Origin: Chloroflexota bacterium
GTDB taxonomy: Bacteria; Chloroflexota; Anaerolineae; B4-G1
DNA length: 21,184 bases
Assembly: GCA_024232355.1 (NCBI GenBank)
Contig: JAAEPW010000949.1
Coordinates: 1 to 21,184 of the forward strand
Direction: 5' to 3'
Below are positions 7,394 to 16,000 of the stretch, in pieces. Below the pieces are notes generated by a model. The model was not told the DNA's origin. It searched no databases and was given only the letters and a program-made list of their open reading frames with translations. How positions within the stretch are numbered: position 1 is the first letter of the stretch; every line of letters starts with the position of its first letter. Both the position numbers and the translations under genes were made by a program.

Positions 7394-10300
7394 GTGCTCT
7401 TCGGAATTCGATGGGGAAGCTTGCGCATCAAGATCATTGCCTGGTCCTTTGTACCCACGATGATCATCTTGGTTGCAGTGGCCATAGTGATATTCTACGC
7501 CTATGGGGATGTGACAGAAGACCTGGTGATCGAACGAAATCAAGAATTGGTACGTCTCACAACTAGCCAGCTGTTGATATCGTTAAAAGAACATGCCAAC
7601 CTGCTTAACGACGAGACCCGCATAGAGGACATCTGCCGGAACTATGCCCCCGCCCAACGCGCCGCCCTCAAAAGAGCCAGCAGCCGCTTGTCCGTCTTTG
7701 ACGCCGGTGTGCTGATCCTCGATACCTTTGGCCAAGTCGTGGCCGCCGAACCAGAGCGCCCAGAGGTCTTGGGACAGAACTGGTCAGACCGGGCCTACTA
7801 CCGGCAAATTCTTCGCTCCCAGACCACCGGTCCCGCATTCTCAGACGTTGTGGCCGATGGGCCGGACGGTACGGACGTCATTGTCGTGGCCGTGCCCATC
7901 TTGGGCGATCAAGGCGAATTCGTAGGCATAATGGCCGGTATGTTTCGGGTGAGTGCGACCACGGTCAGCACATTTTATGGCGACATTGTGAGACTGCGTT
8001 TGGGCAAAGATGGCAATGCCTATCTGGTGGACGGTCAGGGCAAGGTAATCTACCATTCTAATCCCGGCCGCATCGGGGACAATTTATCCGCGCAAGAGAT
8101 CGTCCAGTGGGTAACGAGTGGAGAGATGGGTGGAGTCCGCACCCGCGATCTTGACGGACGGGAAATCGTCGCCAGCTTTGCGCCGGTGCCAGACACATCC
8201 TGGGGGCTGGTCACGGAAGAAGATTGGGCCACGTTGGCCGACGCCGGCACCGGCTACCGGCGGTTTCTGCTCGTGCTGCTGGCGCTAGGCGTGGTGGTAC
8301 CGGCTGTGGTCGTCGCGGTCGGAGTTACGCGGATCACGAGGCCCGTTACAGAGCTGATCGACGCAGCCCAAAACGTGGCAGCGGGCAATTTCGACCAGAC
8401 GATCACAGCTCCGACGGGAGATGAAATCGAGGAACTGGCCAAGCAGTTCAACCTGATGGCAGCGCAGCTCCGGGAATCGTACGCCCACCTGGAACAACGA
8501 GTGGCAAACCGGACCAAAGAACTGACCACCCTCAACGCCATCGCCGCGACGGCCAGCCAATCCCTGGACCTGGATGAGATACTGAGCGATGTTCTACGCA
8601 AAACACTGAATGCGATGGATATCAAAGCGGGTGGAATCTATCTCTTGGATCCACATAGCAATCTGTTGACCATCGCCGTTCATCAAGGGTTCAGTGCCCA
8701 ATTCGTGGCCGAGGTTGACAACTTGGAAATAGGAGAGGGGTTCTCCGGTCGCGTGGCTCAATCTGGTGAGCCAATGGTGGTCGAGGATGTTTCCACCGAC
8801 CCTCGTCTCACCCGAACGGCGGTGCAGGAAGAGGGGCTCCACTCCTTGTCCATCGCTCCCCTGAGTTCAAAGGGAAAGGTGCTGGGTACCCTGTTTGCCG
8901 TGACGCGCGACTATCGTACATTCACCGACCAGGATCTCCAGTTGCAGACTTCCATCGCCCACCAGATCGGGGTAGCTGTCGAAAACGCGCGCCTCTTTGA
9001 GGCCGAGCAGCGCCGCGCCGAGCAATTCCAGGTGATCAGTGAGGTAGGATATCGCATCGCCTCTACCCTGGCAATCGACGAGTTGCTGGACCAGATGGTC
9101 GAGATGATCCAAGAGGCCTTTGACTATTACCTGGTCGAGATCGGATTGGTCGAAAAAGACACAGTGGTTTTCAAGGCCAGAGCGGGACGCGATTGGGATT
9201 CCCCGTTCGAGGGCTTTTGCCTCCCGGTGGATGAGCAGAGTATCACAGGTTCGGTGGTTACGACCGGTCAGCCGCTCTTGGTGCCTGATGTGAATCAAGA
9301 CCGACGCTACGTCCGGGTGACAGATACGGGAACTCGTTCGGAACTCGTCGTACCCATTCAAGCCCAAGACAAGGTCACAGGCGTGATCAACGTCGAGAGC
9401 GATCATCTCGACGCCTTTGACAAGAGCGATGTGGCAGTGCTCCAATCGTTGGCCCATCAGGCCGCCGTCGTCATTGAGAACGCGCGCCTCTTTGAGGCCG
9501 AGCAGCGTCGGACGGAACAGTTCCGTGTCGTCAGCGAGGTGGGGCGTCACATCACATCCATCCTGGATGTCGATGCGCTGCTGGAGGAAATTGTCCGCTT
9601 GATCAAAGAGACCTTTGGGTACTATTTGATCACTATTGGACTGATCGAAGGGGATGAGGTCGTCTTTAAGGCTGGGGCCAAAACCCACTGGCACAAATCC
9701 CAGTTCCGCCCTCCGCCCACCAAGATCGGCGGCAGAGGGATCACGGCCTGGGTAGCTGCCACAGGAGAGCCGCTTTTGGCCCCTAACGTGGACAACGAGC
9801 CTCGATACCTGTTTTGGCCCGACGTTTCCGAGACCCGTTCAGAACTGGCTGTCCCGCTCAAGACAAAGGCCGGTGGCATCATGGGCGTGTTGAACGTCGA
9901 AAGCGACCAGTTGAACGCTTTTGACGAAAGCGATGTGCAGGTTCTCCAATCTCTGGCCAACCAGGCAGCCATCGCCATCGAAAACGCCCGCCTCTACGAA
10001 CAAGCCCAACGGCTGGCTGCCGTGGAAGAGCGCGGACGCCTGGCACGAGAACTCCACGACGCCGTCACGCAGACACTTTTTTCCGCCAGCCTGATCGCCG
10101 AGGTGGTGCCAAAAGTGTGGCAACGCGACCCCCAAGCAGGTTACCAGCAATTGGAAGAGGTCCGTATGCTGACGCGAGGTGCCCTAGCCGAAATGCGCAC
10201 CCTGTTGTTGGAACTGCGCCCCGAGGCCCTGTCAAAGTCCAAGATGGGCGATCTATTGCGCCAACTGGGCCGGGCAATGACAGGCCGGACCGGAGTGCCT

Positions 10301-10630
10301 GTACGAGTTACCTCAGAGGGTGAGTGGCCGCTGCCTCCCACCGTGCAGATAGCCATGTATCGCATCGCTCAGGAAGCGTTGAACAACGCCGGCAAGTACG
10401 CTGATGCCAGCCAGGTGGACGTACACTTTACGTGCGAATCGGGCCAAGCTGCGCTTTCCATCAGCGATGATGGCCAAGGGTTCGACGTGGACAACATTCC
10501 GCCAGGCCATTTTGGTGTCGGCATTATGCGAGAACGCACCGAGTCTATTGGGACAGTGTTAAAAATCACGAGTCAGCCTGGGATGGGCACTCGGATTATG
10601 GTCAACTGGCAAGAACAGACAAAGGAATAG
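7394..10630 (+). CDS. Membrane histidine kinase: Cache-HAMP-3xGAF-HisKA_3-HATPase (NarL class)
   Basis: This 1078-residue sensor starts at GTG 7394 after AGGAG (7382-7386). Order of parts: TM1 (~13-36), an extracytoplasmic double-Cache-like sensor (~40-285, with DAGVLILDTFGQVVAAEP and GNAYLVDGQGKVIYHS), TM2 (~290-312), HAMP (~312-365), a short coiled coil, GAF1 (~390-535), GAF2 (~558-700), GAF3 (~725-868), a HisKA_3 dimerisation helix with phospho-acceptor H888 in RELHDA, and an HATPase_c domain (N997 in QEALNNAG, SDDGQGF, HFGVGIMRER). GAF2 and GAF3 share linkers (ENARLFEAEQRR.EQF..SEVG), pointing to internal duplication. The Cache domain probably reads a small external ligand, possibly through the lipoprotein encoded just upstream. 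The cognate regulator is likely the NarL-type protein at 10780. The gap before that gene holds a perfect 17-bp stem. Confidence 0.92.
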   Translation: MLFGIRWGSLRIKIIAWSFVPTMIILVAVAIVIFYAYGDVTEDLVIERNQELVRLTTSQLLISLKEHANLLNDETRIEDICRNYAPAQRAALKRASSRLSVFDAGVLILDTFGQVVAAEPERPEVLGQNWSDRAYYRQILRSQTTGPAFSDVVADGPDGTDVIVVAVPILGDQGEFVGIMAGMFRVSATTVSTFYGDIVRLRLGKDGNAYLVDGQGKVIYHSNPGRIGDNLSAQEIVQWVTSGEMGGVRTRDLDGREIVASFAPVPDTSWGLVTEEDWATLADAGTGYRRFLLVLLALGVVVPAVVVAVGVTRITRPVTELIDAAQNVAAGNFDQTITAPTGDEIEELAKQFNLMAAQLRESYAHLEQRVANRTKELTTLNAIAATASQSLDLDEILSDVLRKTLNAMDIKAGGIYLLDPHSNLLTIAVHQGFSAQFVAEVDNLEIGEGFSGRVAQSGEPMVVEDVSTDPRLTRTAVQEEGLHSLSIAPLSSKGKVLGTLFAVTRDYRTFTDQDLQLQTSIAHQIGVAVENARLFEAEQRRAEQFQVISEVGYRIASTLAIDELLDQMVEMIQEAFDYYLVEIGLVEKDTVVFKARAGRDWDSPFEGFCLPVDEQSITGSVVTTGQPLLVPDVNQDRRYVRVTDTGTRSELVVPIQAQDKVTGVINVESDHLDAFDKSDVAVLQSLAHQAAVVIENARLFEAEQRRTEQFRVVSEVGRHITSILDVDALLEEIVRLIKETFGYYLITIGLIEGDEVVFKAGAKTHWHKSQFRPPPTKIGGRGITAWVAATGEPLLAPNVDNEPRYLFWPDVSETRSELAVPLKTKAGGIMGVLNVESDQLNAFDESDVQVLQSLANQAAIAIENARLYEQAQRLAAVEERGRLARELHDAVTQTLFSASLIAEVVPKVWQRDPQAGYQQLEEVRMLTRGALAEMRTLLLELRPEALSKSKMGDLLRQLGRAMTGRTGVPVRVTSEGEWPLPPTVQIAMYRIAQEALNNAGKYADASQVDVHFTCESGQAALSISDDGQGFDVDNIPPGHFGVGIMRERTESIGTVLKITSQPGMGTRIMVNWQEQTKE

Positions 10631-10677
10631 TCAGGGCAATTGCATTTATATTCAAACTCGCTCGGGAAGGCTCCCAT

Positions 10678-10723
10678 CCCCCGCACTTGTCCTGAACTGC
10701 CAAGTACAGGACAAGTGCGGGGG
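10678..10723. repeat. Perfect 17-bp GC-rich stem-loop between kinase and regulator genes
   Basis: CCCCCGCACTTGTCCTG (10678-10694) pairs perfectly with 10707-10723 around a 12-nt loop. No T-run follows, so a simple rho-independent terminator is unlikely. It may stabilise mRNA ends, lower regulator expression relative to kinase, or be a dispersed palindrome. Confidence 0.7.
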
Positions 10724-10779
10724 CTATGAGCAAAATGCCCTATACAAGATAAATACAATCGCCCTAAAGGAGTAGTGAC

Positions 10780-11421
10780 ATGACCCAACCCAATCCAATC
10801 CGTGTATTGATCGTCGATGATCACGCGATGGTTCGCAAAGGATTATCGGCTTTTTTGTTGGTGATGAATGATCTGGAATTATCAGGTCAAGCCAAGGACG
10901 GAACAGACGCTCTGCGGCTCTGCGAACAACTCTCCCCCGACGTGGTCCTGATGGATCTCATGATGCCCGTGATGGACGGCGTGACCGCCACCCGTGAGAT
11001 CCGAGAGCGTTGGCCCAAAATCAAAGTCATCGCACTGACCAGCTTTCCGGAAGAAAAACTCGTGCATCAAGCGCTTGAGGCAGGGGCTATCGGGTATCTG
11101 CTCAAAGATGTCACCGCCGAAGAGCTTGGGGACGCCATTCGAGCCGCCTACGCCGGAAAACCCACCCTGGCCCCAGAGGCAACTCGGGCCCTGATCCAGG
11201 GAGCCAACAAGGGCTTTGAACCAGGTCATGACCTAACCCCTCGCGAGCGCGAGGTGCTCACCCTGATCGTTAAAGGATTGAGCAACCCGGAAATTGGCAA
11301 GCGGCTGAGTATCAGTCGTGCAACGGCCTCTGTGCACGTCAGCAACATCCTATCCAAACTGGGCGTTTCCAATCGCGTGGAGGCCACGAACCTGGCACTG
11401 CGCCACAACCTGGTCGAGTAG
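10780..11421 (+). CDS. NarL/LiaR-type response regulator transcription factor
   Basis: ATG 10780 follows AAAGGAG (10766-10772). The 213-residue protein has an intact receiver (VLIVDDH acidic pair, phospho-acceptor D in [10 protein letters not shown] in VIALTSF, K in GYLLKD) and a C-terminal LuxR-type HTH ([48 protein letters not shown]). It is the expected output partner for the HisKA_3 kinase encoded just upstream. The domain layout matches LiaR/NarL regulators that bind inverted-repeat sites. The head-GIN lipoprotein gene downstream has a conserved dyad overlapping its -35 region, and this regulator is a natural candidate to bind it. The closely related dyad at 19126 would be a second site. 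That assignment is an inference from position. Confidence 0.92.
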   Translation: MTQPNPIRVLIVDDHAMVRKGLSAFLLVMNDLELSGQAKDGTDALRLCEQLSPDVVLMDLMMPVMDGVTATREIRERWPKIKVIALTSFPEEKLVHQALEAGAIGYLLKDVTAEELGDAIRAAYAGKPTLAPEATRALIQGANKGFEPGHDLTPREREVLTLIVKGLSNPEIGKRLSISRATASVHVSNILSKLGVSNRVEATNLALRHNLVE

Positions 11422-11442
11422 CCAGGCAAGATATACGTCACC

Positions 11443-11525
11443 TGCATGATATAAAAACAGTATGGGTGCATGATGTGAAAATACTCTGGCTGCCAGATGT
11501 GCCCAGAGTATTTTGCCTATATAAT
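11443..11525 (+). promoter_or_regulatory. Promoter module A of head-GIN gene 1 (direct repeats, dyad, -10)
   Basis: Two direct copies of TGCATGAT (11443 and 11467) are 24 bp apart. A dyad follows: 11478-11489 pairs perfectly with 11503-11514 over 12 bp around a 13-nt loop that contains CTGCCAGATG. A -10 box TATAAT lies at 11520-11525, with no good -35, so the dyad covers the -35 region. The same order and spacing recur at 19090-19172. The dyad ends in TTTT and might also terminate the regulator transcript. Confidence 0.65.
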
Positions 11526-11633
11526 GGATAAAATGTAGAGCGGATTAGGCAGCCTCTGCCGTTAACCGCTTCAATCAAATAGTGCGCAACCTCTGGTTGC
11601 CCATCAATCTATAAACAAAAAAGGAGACAAATT

Positions 11634-12374
11634 ATGAAACGACGTATAGGGTTCGCAGTACTAGTATCGGTCATGTTTCTCAGTACCCTGGCTTGCCAGG
11701 TGAGCGGAGTAGGGTTCACAGGCGTTCGTGGTTCAGGAAACGTCGTCGAGGAAACTCGCGACGTGAACGGTTTCACCGGCGTCGCGCTGGCAGGGTCTGG
11801 CGAGCTGACCATCGAGGTGGGCGAGACGGAATCACTGCGCATTGAGGCCGAAGACAACCTGATGGAATACCTGGAGACAGAGGTGCGCGGCGGCGTGCTA
11901 GAGATCGGTGTTGAGGACAACGTCGACCTAAGGCCCAGGCGACCGATACAATTTTACCTGACGGTGAAAGAACTGGACACCATCGTGCTCTCTGGCAGTG
12001 GAGACGTCATCGCGCCAGACCTGGAGGCCGAGCGATTTACCACGACCATCAGTGGCTCGGGTCGCGTACGAATGGATAAACTAGACGCCGACACTTTGGA
12101 TGTGACCCTCTCTGGTTCAGGAGATATGGACATTGCCGATGGACAGGTCACCGGACAAAATATCAACGTCAGTGGCTCTGGCAGGTACACAGCCAGGAAC
12201 CTAGAGAGCGAGAGAGCCAAAGTGCTCCTGGTCGGCAGTGGAAAGGCCACCGTCCGGGTGAGCGATCACTTGCGGGCCATCATCACCGGCAGCGGCGACG
12301 TGGACTATTTGGGCAGCCCCACGGTAGAGTTGTCGGTGACGGGGTCAGGCGACGTCGACCGGATTGGGGACTAG
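11634..12374 (+). CDS. Head-GIN (DUF2807-like) lipoprotein 1
   Basis: ATG 11634 follows AAGGAG. A 21-residue lipoprotein signal ends in STLAC with Cys21, so the 246-residue protein is likely lipid-anchored outside the membrane. The body is a repetitive beta structure of the putative auto-transporter adhesin head-GIN type: each turn carries a GSG motif (LSGSGDV, ISGSGRV, LSGSGDM, VSGSGRY, ITGSGDV, VTGSGDV). Related folds occur in DUF4097 and LiaF-type envelope proteins. The precise role is unknown; surface or envelope sensing is plausible. It lies downstream of a LiaR-like regulator and has its own promoter module. A close paralogue is encoded at 19943 with an identical leader (AAGGAGACAAATTATGAAAC). 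Confidence 0.88.
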   Translation: MKRRIGFAVLVSVMFLSTLACQVSGVGFTGVRGSGNVVEETRDVNGFTGVALAGSGELTIEVGETESLRIEAEDNLMEYLETEVRGGVLEIGVEDNVDLRPRRPIQFYLTVKELDTIVLSGSGDVIAPDLEAERFTTTISGSGRVRMDKLDADTLDVTLSGSGDMDIADGQVTGQNINVSGSGRYTARNLESERAKVLLVGSGKATVRVSDHLRAIITGSGDVDYLGSPTVELSVTGSGDVDRIGD

Positions 12375-12442
12375 GGCGCGACGCGATCAATCCTGACAAA
12401 CTCAAATTATTCGTTTTTCCCCTTGTCTGACCGGTTCCCATC

Positions 12443-12487
12443 AACCTCGCAAGGGTTGCCTCGACACGGCGCAACCTTTGCGAGGTT
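12443..12487 (+). terminator. Stem-loop after head-GIN gene 1, terminator candidate
   Basis: AACCTCGCAAGGGTTG (12443-12458) pairs with 12472-12487 over 16 bp with one wobble and a 13-nt loop. It lies about 70 nt after the stop codon. The T-run is short (GGTTTCC), so it may be a palindromic repeat rather than a strong terminator. Confidence 0.5.
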
Positions 12488-12580
12488 TCCACGAAACTCT
12501 GCTTCATCTGCTCAGTCCCCTGATTCCCCAGTACAGTCCAGTCACCATTTGCTTTCTTGGTTCTCTGGGATTTCGCATCA

Positions 12581-12677
12581 AGACCCTAAAGGTTTTGCTC
12601 AAGATCGTGTCAACAATATTTTTACGCCAGGCAATGGCCCCTTTTCGTCAAATGTAGCGCAAAAACCTTTAGGGTCT
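12581..12677. repeat. Palindromic repeat with separated arms (AGACCCTAAAGGTTTT)
   Basis: Arms 12581-12596 and 12662-12677 are perfect 16-bp inverted copies flanking 65 bp. The sequence is a variant of the AGACCCCAAGGGTTT palindromes around the Y1 transposase, with paired changes in the core (CCC/GGG to CCT/AGG). Confidence 0.7.
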
Positions 12678-12689
12678 GCCACCTCAGAA

Positions 12690-12756
12690 TTTGGAAGGTT
12701 TTTGGAAGGTCAGAGACCCTATTTGTAAGGTGTTTGGAAGGTCAATGGTGTATAAT
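12690..12756 (+). promoter_or_regulatory. Promoter with four 11-bp-spaced TTTGGAAGGT repeats and TATAAT
   Basis: TTTGGAAGGT occurs at 12690, 12701 and 12733, with TTTGTAAGGT at 12722. The repeats pair at 11-bp spacing (12690/12701 and 12722/12733), and the last one covers the -35 position of a TATAAT at 12751-12756. This layout is that of an OmpR/PhoB-type activator box. It would drive the large secreted protein gene at 13029 with a leader of roughly 265 nt. Confidence 0.55.
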
Positions 12757-13028
12757 ACATCATGGGCAATAAAGAATGTTTGGCTTGTCCTCACTACAAG
12801 CCACCAGATTGTTTCTGGATTCACTAGACGCAAAACATTATCTTGGCTTTGAAAGCATTCACTCTCAACACTTTTATCACGAATGGACAAATGGCACGAA
12901 TTTTCCCAAGTTGTGGCTGCTCATTTCTATCCTCAACCTGGCCCGATCCAGCGCGAGCGGCGAACGAGCCACGTAATGCAGTTACTTTTCCAAAGATCAT
13001 CAAATAGAACCCAAAAAAAGGAGAAAAA
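12757..13028 (+). other. Long presumed 5' leader of the large secreted protein
   Basis: This stretch lies between the TATAAT box and ATG 13029. I see no convincing gene. A 21-codon frame at 12762 (with three Cys) lacks a ribosome-binding site. Nothing matches a riboswitch class I can recognise. Confidence 0.4.
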
Positions 13029-16000
13029 ATGAAAACCAAACGTTTGCTCATCTCATTGATCTTGGGCCTGGGCCTGACCCTGGCCATGTTGTGGCTAATA
13101 GGAGCGGGCGAGCTACCCATTGCTCTCGCCGACGGCAATGTCATCCTCAGTTGTTCTGACAACAACGCGGACAACGTGTACGCGCTCACGACCACAATTC
13201 ACGCACTCAATACCAACCCGTTGAGCGACACGATTGTCCTCCCATCAGGCTGCGTCTATACCCTGACGACGGTGGACAACTCTCCTGGCTTTCCCAGTGG
13301 GGATAACGGCCTGCCCCTGATCACTAGCACGATCATCATCAGCGGCAACGGCTCGACCATCCTCCGCGACAACGGCGCGCCCAGCTTTCGCATCCTTATG
13401 GTAAATTTCGGCGGGAACCTGACGCTCAATGACCTCACCCTACGCAATGGGCGTGTGAGCGGTGGGTTCTCTGACAAAGGCGGCGCGATTTACAACAGCA
13501 ATGCCCTAACCCTAAACAACACCACCATTATCAGCAACTATGCCGATAATGGTGGCGGAATCCACAATTCTTTTGGTACCCTGACCTTGAACAACTCGCA
13601 AGTCATCAGCAACTATACTGACGGGGAAGGCGGAGGGCTCCACAATAATAGCGGGACACTGTTCGTTTATACCAGCACCATCGCCAACAATCAGGGCGGC
13701 TTGGGTGGAGGGATTTGGAGCAATGACAATACCACGCTCCATAACAGCACCGTTAAGGGAAACACCGCCTCGAGTGCCGGGGGAATTTATTTCGGCTCTG
13801 GTGGCACCCTGACAATGACCCGTTGCTACCTGCTCAACAACACAGCCACGTCTTTTGGAGGCGGGCTGGATAGCAGCGGCCAAATTATCTTGGTTAACAC
13901 CATTATCGCTGACAACCACGTTATCAGTGACACCGGCAAGGGAAGCGGCGTATATCACGGCGATTCCTCTCCGGTCTACATGATCCACACCACCCTTGCC
14001 CACAACACGGGCGGCGATGGCAGCGGTCTCCATTTGGACAGTTTCAATGGAACGGCTTTCCTAACCAACACCATTCTCGTCAGTCATACCGTCGGCATCA
14101 CCGTCACGGCGGGCAACACAGTCACGATGGACTATACTTTGTGGGGTGATGGCTCTGCCTGGGCTAATCAGGACAAGTGGCTCGGCGCCGGCGTGGTAAA
14201 CTCTGCCAACGACTTTACCGGCGACCCGGCCTTCCGGGATCCTGCCAGCGGTGACTATCACATCAGCTCGAACAGCGCGGCCATCGGCGAGGGCGTGGAC
14301 GCCGGCGTGAGTCACGACATTGACGGCGACCCGCGCAATGCGACGACGCCCGACCTGGGCGCGGACGAGTACACCGCGCCGCCGGTCACGCTCCAATTGT
14401 TGAAACAGGTAAACGACGACACCCCCGACCCCGGCCAGACGATCACCTATGAGATCATCGTCAACAATACGGGCGGCGAAAATGCCACCGGCGCAGTCAT
14501 CACCGACGCACTGGTCAGCGGCCTGAACTTTGTGGGATCGGTGACGCTCGATCCGCCCACTGCTGGCATCACCGGCACGTACCCTACATTGGTCAGCAAC
14601 CTGACCATCACTGCTGGGAAGCGCGTCACGGTGACCTTCCAAGTGACGGTCAGCACTGACCTGGCCGCGGGCACGGTGCTCACCAACACCGCCGCCGTGA
14701 CCAGCACCGAGGTTGCCACGCCGGTTGTGGATGTCAGATCGGTCACAGTAAACGCACTCGTGCCCACCACTATCATCCTCACCGCCGACCCCACCAGCAT
14801 TCCCGGCGATGGCAGCGCCACCGCCGATCTGACCGCGACGGTCAACGACCAAGTAGGCAATCCCGTAACCAATGGTACCGTCGTCACATTCACCACCGAC
14901 TTGGGCAACTTGCCCGCCGCCACCGCCACCACCACCGGCGGCGTGGCGACCATGACGCTGACCTCGGAAGTCGCGGTAGATACCGCGCACCTCACGGCCA
15001 CGGCTGATGCCGTCAGCGATACCACCACCATGGACTTGACCGCCTATCCCGACTCACTCTCATTGATCGTCGATCCCACCAGCATTCCCGGCGATGGCAG
15101 TTCCACCGCCGTGTTGACTATGACGGTTAACGACCAAATAGGCAATCCTATAGCCGATGGCACCGTCGTCACGTTCACCACCGACGTGGGCAACCTGTCC
15201 GCTGCCACCGCGACCACCACCGGCGGCGTGGCGACCATGACGCTGACTGCGGAAGTCGCGGTAGGCACCGCGAACGCCAGGGGCACCACGAGTAATGGGG
15301 ACTATATTCAAGTCCAAGTAGAGTTCACAGCCTATCCCGCCGCACTCACACTGACCGCTAATCCCACCAGCATTCCCGGCGATGGCAGCGCCACCACCGA
15401 TCTGACCGCGACGGTCAACGACCAAGTAGGCAATCCCGTGACCAATGGTACCGTCGTCACGTTCGCCACCGACCTGGGCAGCCTGCCCGCCGCCACCGCC
15501 ACCAGCACCGGCGGCGCGGCGACCATGACGCTGACCGCGGGCATGGTGGACGGAACGGCCCACATTACGGCTACGGCCAGCATGGTCTCAGATACAACCA
15601 CGGTGACAATATTGTGCCTGCCCACCATCATCGCCGTGACGGATACGGTGGACAGCGGCGCGGGCAGCTTGCGTCAGGCCGTTGCGGAGGTGTGCAAAGG
15701 CGGCACGATCACCTTTGACGCAGGACTTGCCGGCAAGACCATCACCCTCACCGAGCAGATCGCGCTCTCCCAAGACGTGACCATCTCCGGCACCGTGCCT
15801 ATCACTATCAACGGAGGAGGGACGACACGCGTGTTCCAGATAGACAGCGGCGCACACGTCACACTCCATAGCCTCACCATCAGCAACGGCAATGTAGGTG
15901 GTGCCGGCGGCGGCATTGGCAATATGGGAATGCTGACGGTGACTCACTGCACCCTATCCAACAACAACACTTCTGACTATTTGGGTGGTGGTATCTACAA

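Noticed and set aside
12762..12827. Possible 21-codon leader peptide with three Cys (MGNKECLACPHYKPP...)
   Set aside because: It starts about 6 nt after the -10 box, with no ribosome-binding site, so it would be at or before the transcription start.
12776..12976. 66-codon plus-strand frame in the leader of the giant protein
   Set aside because: No ribosome-binding site, no recognisable domain, ends before the true start region; probably chance.
14061..15563. Long minus-strand frames opposite the Ig-like repeats
   Set aside because: Arise from the GC-rich third codon positions of the plus-strand gene; translations are Gly/Arg/Val-rich and repetitive.
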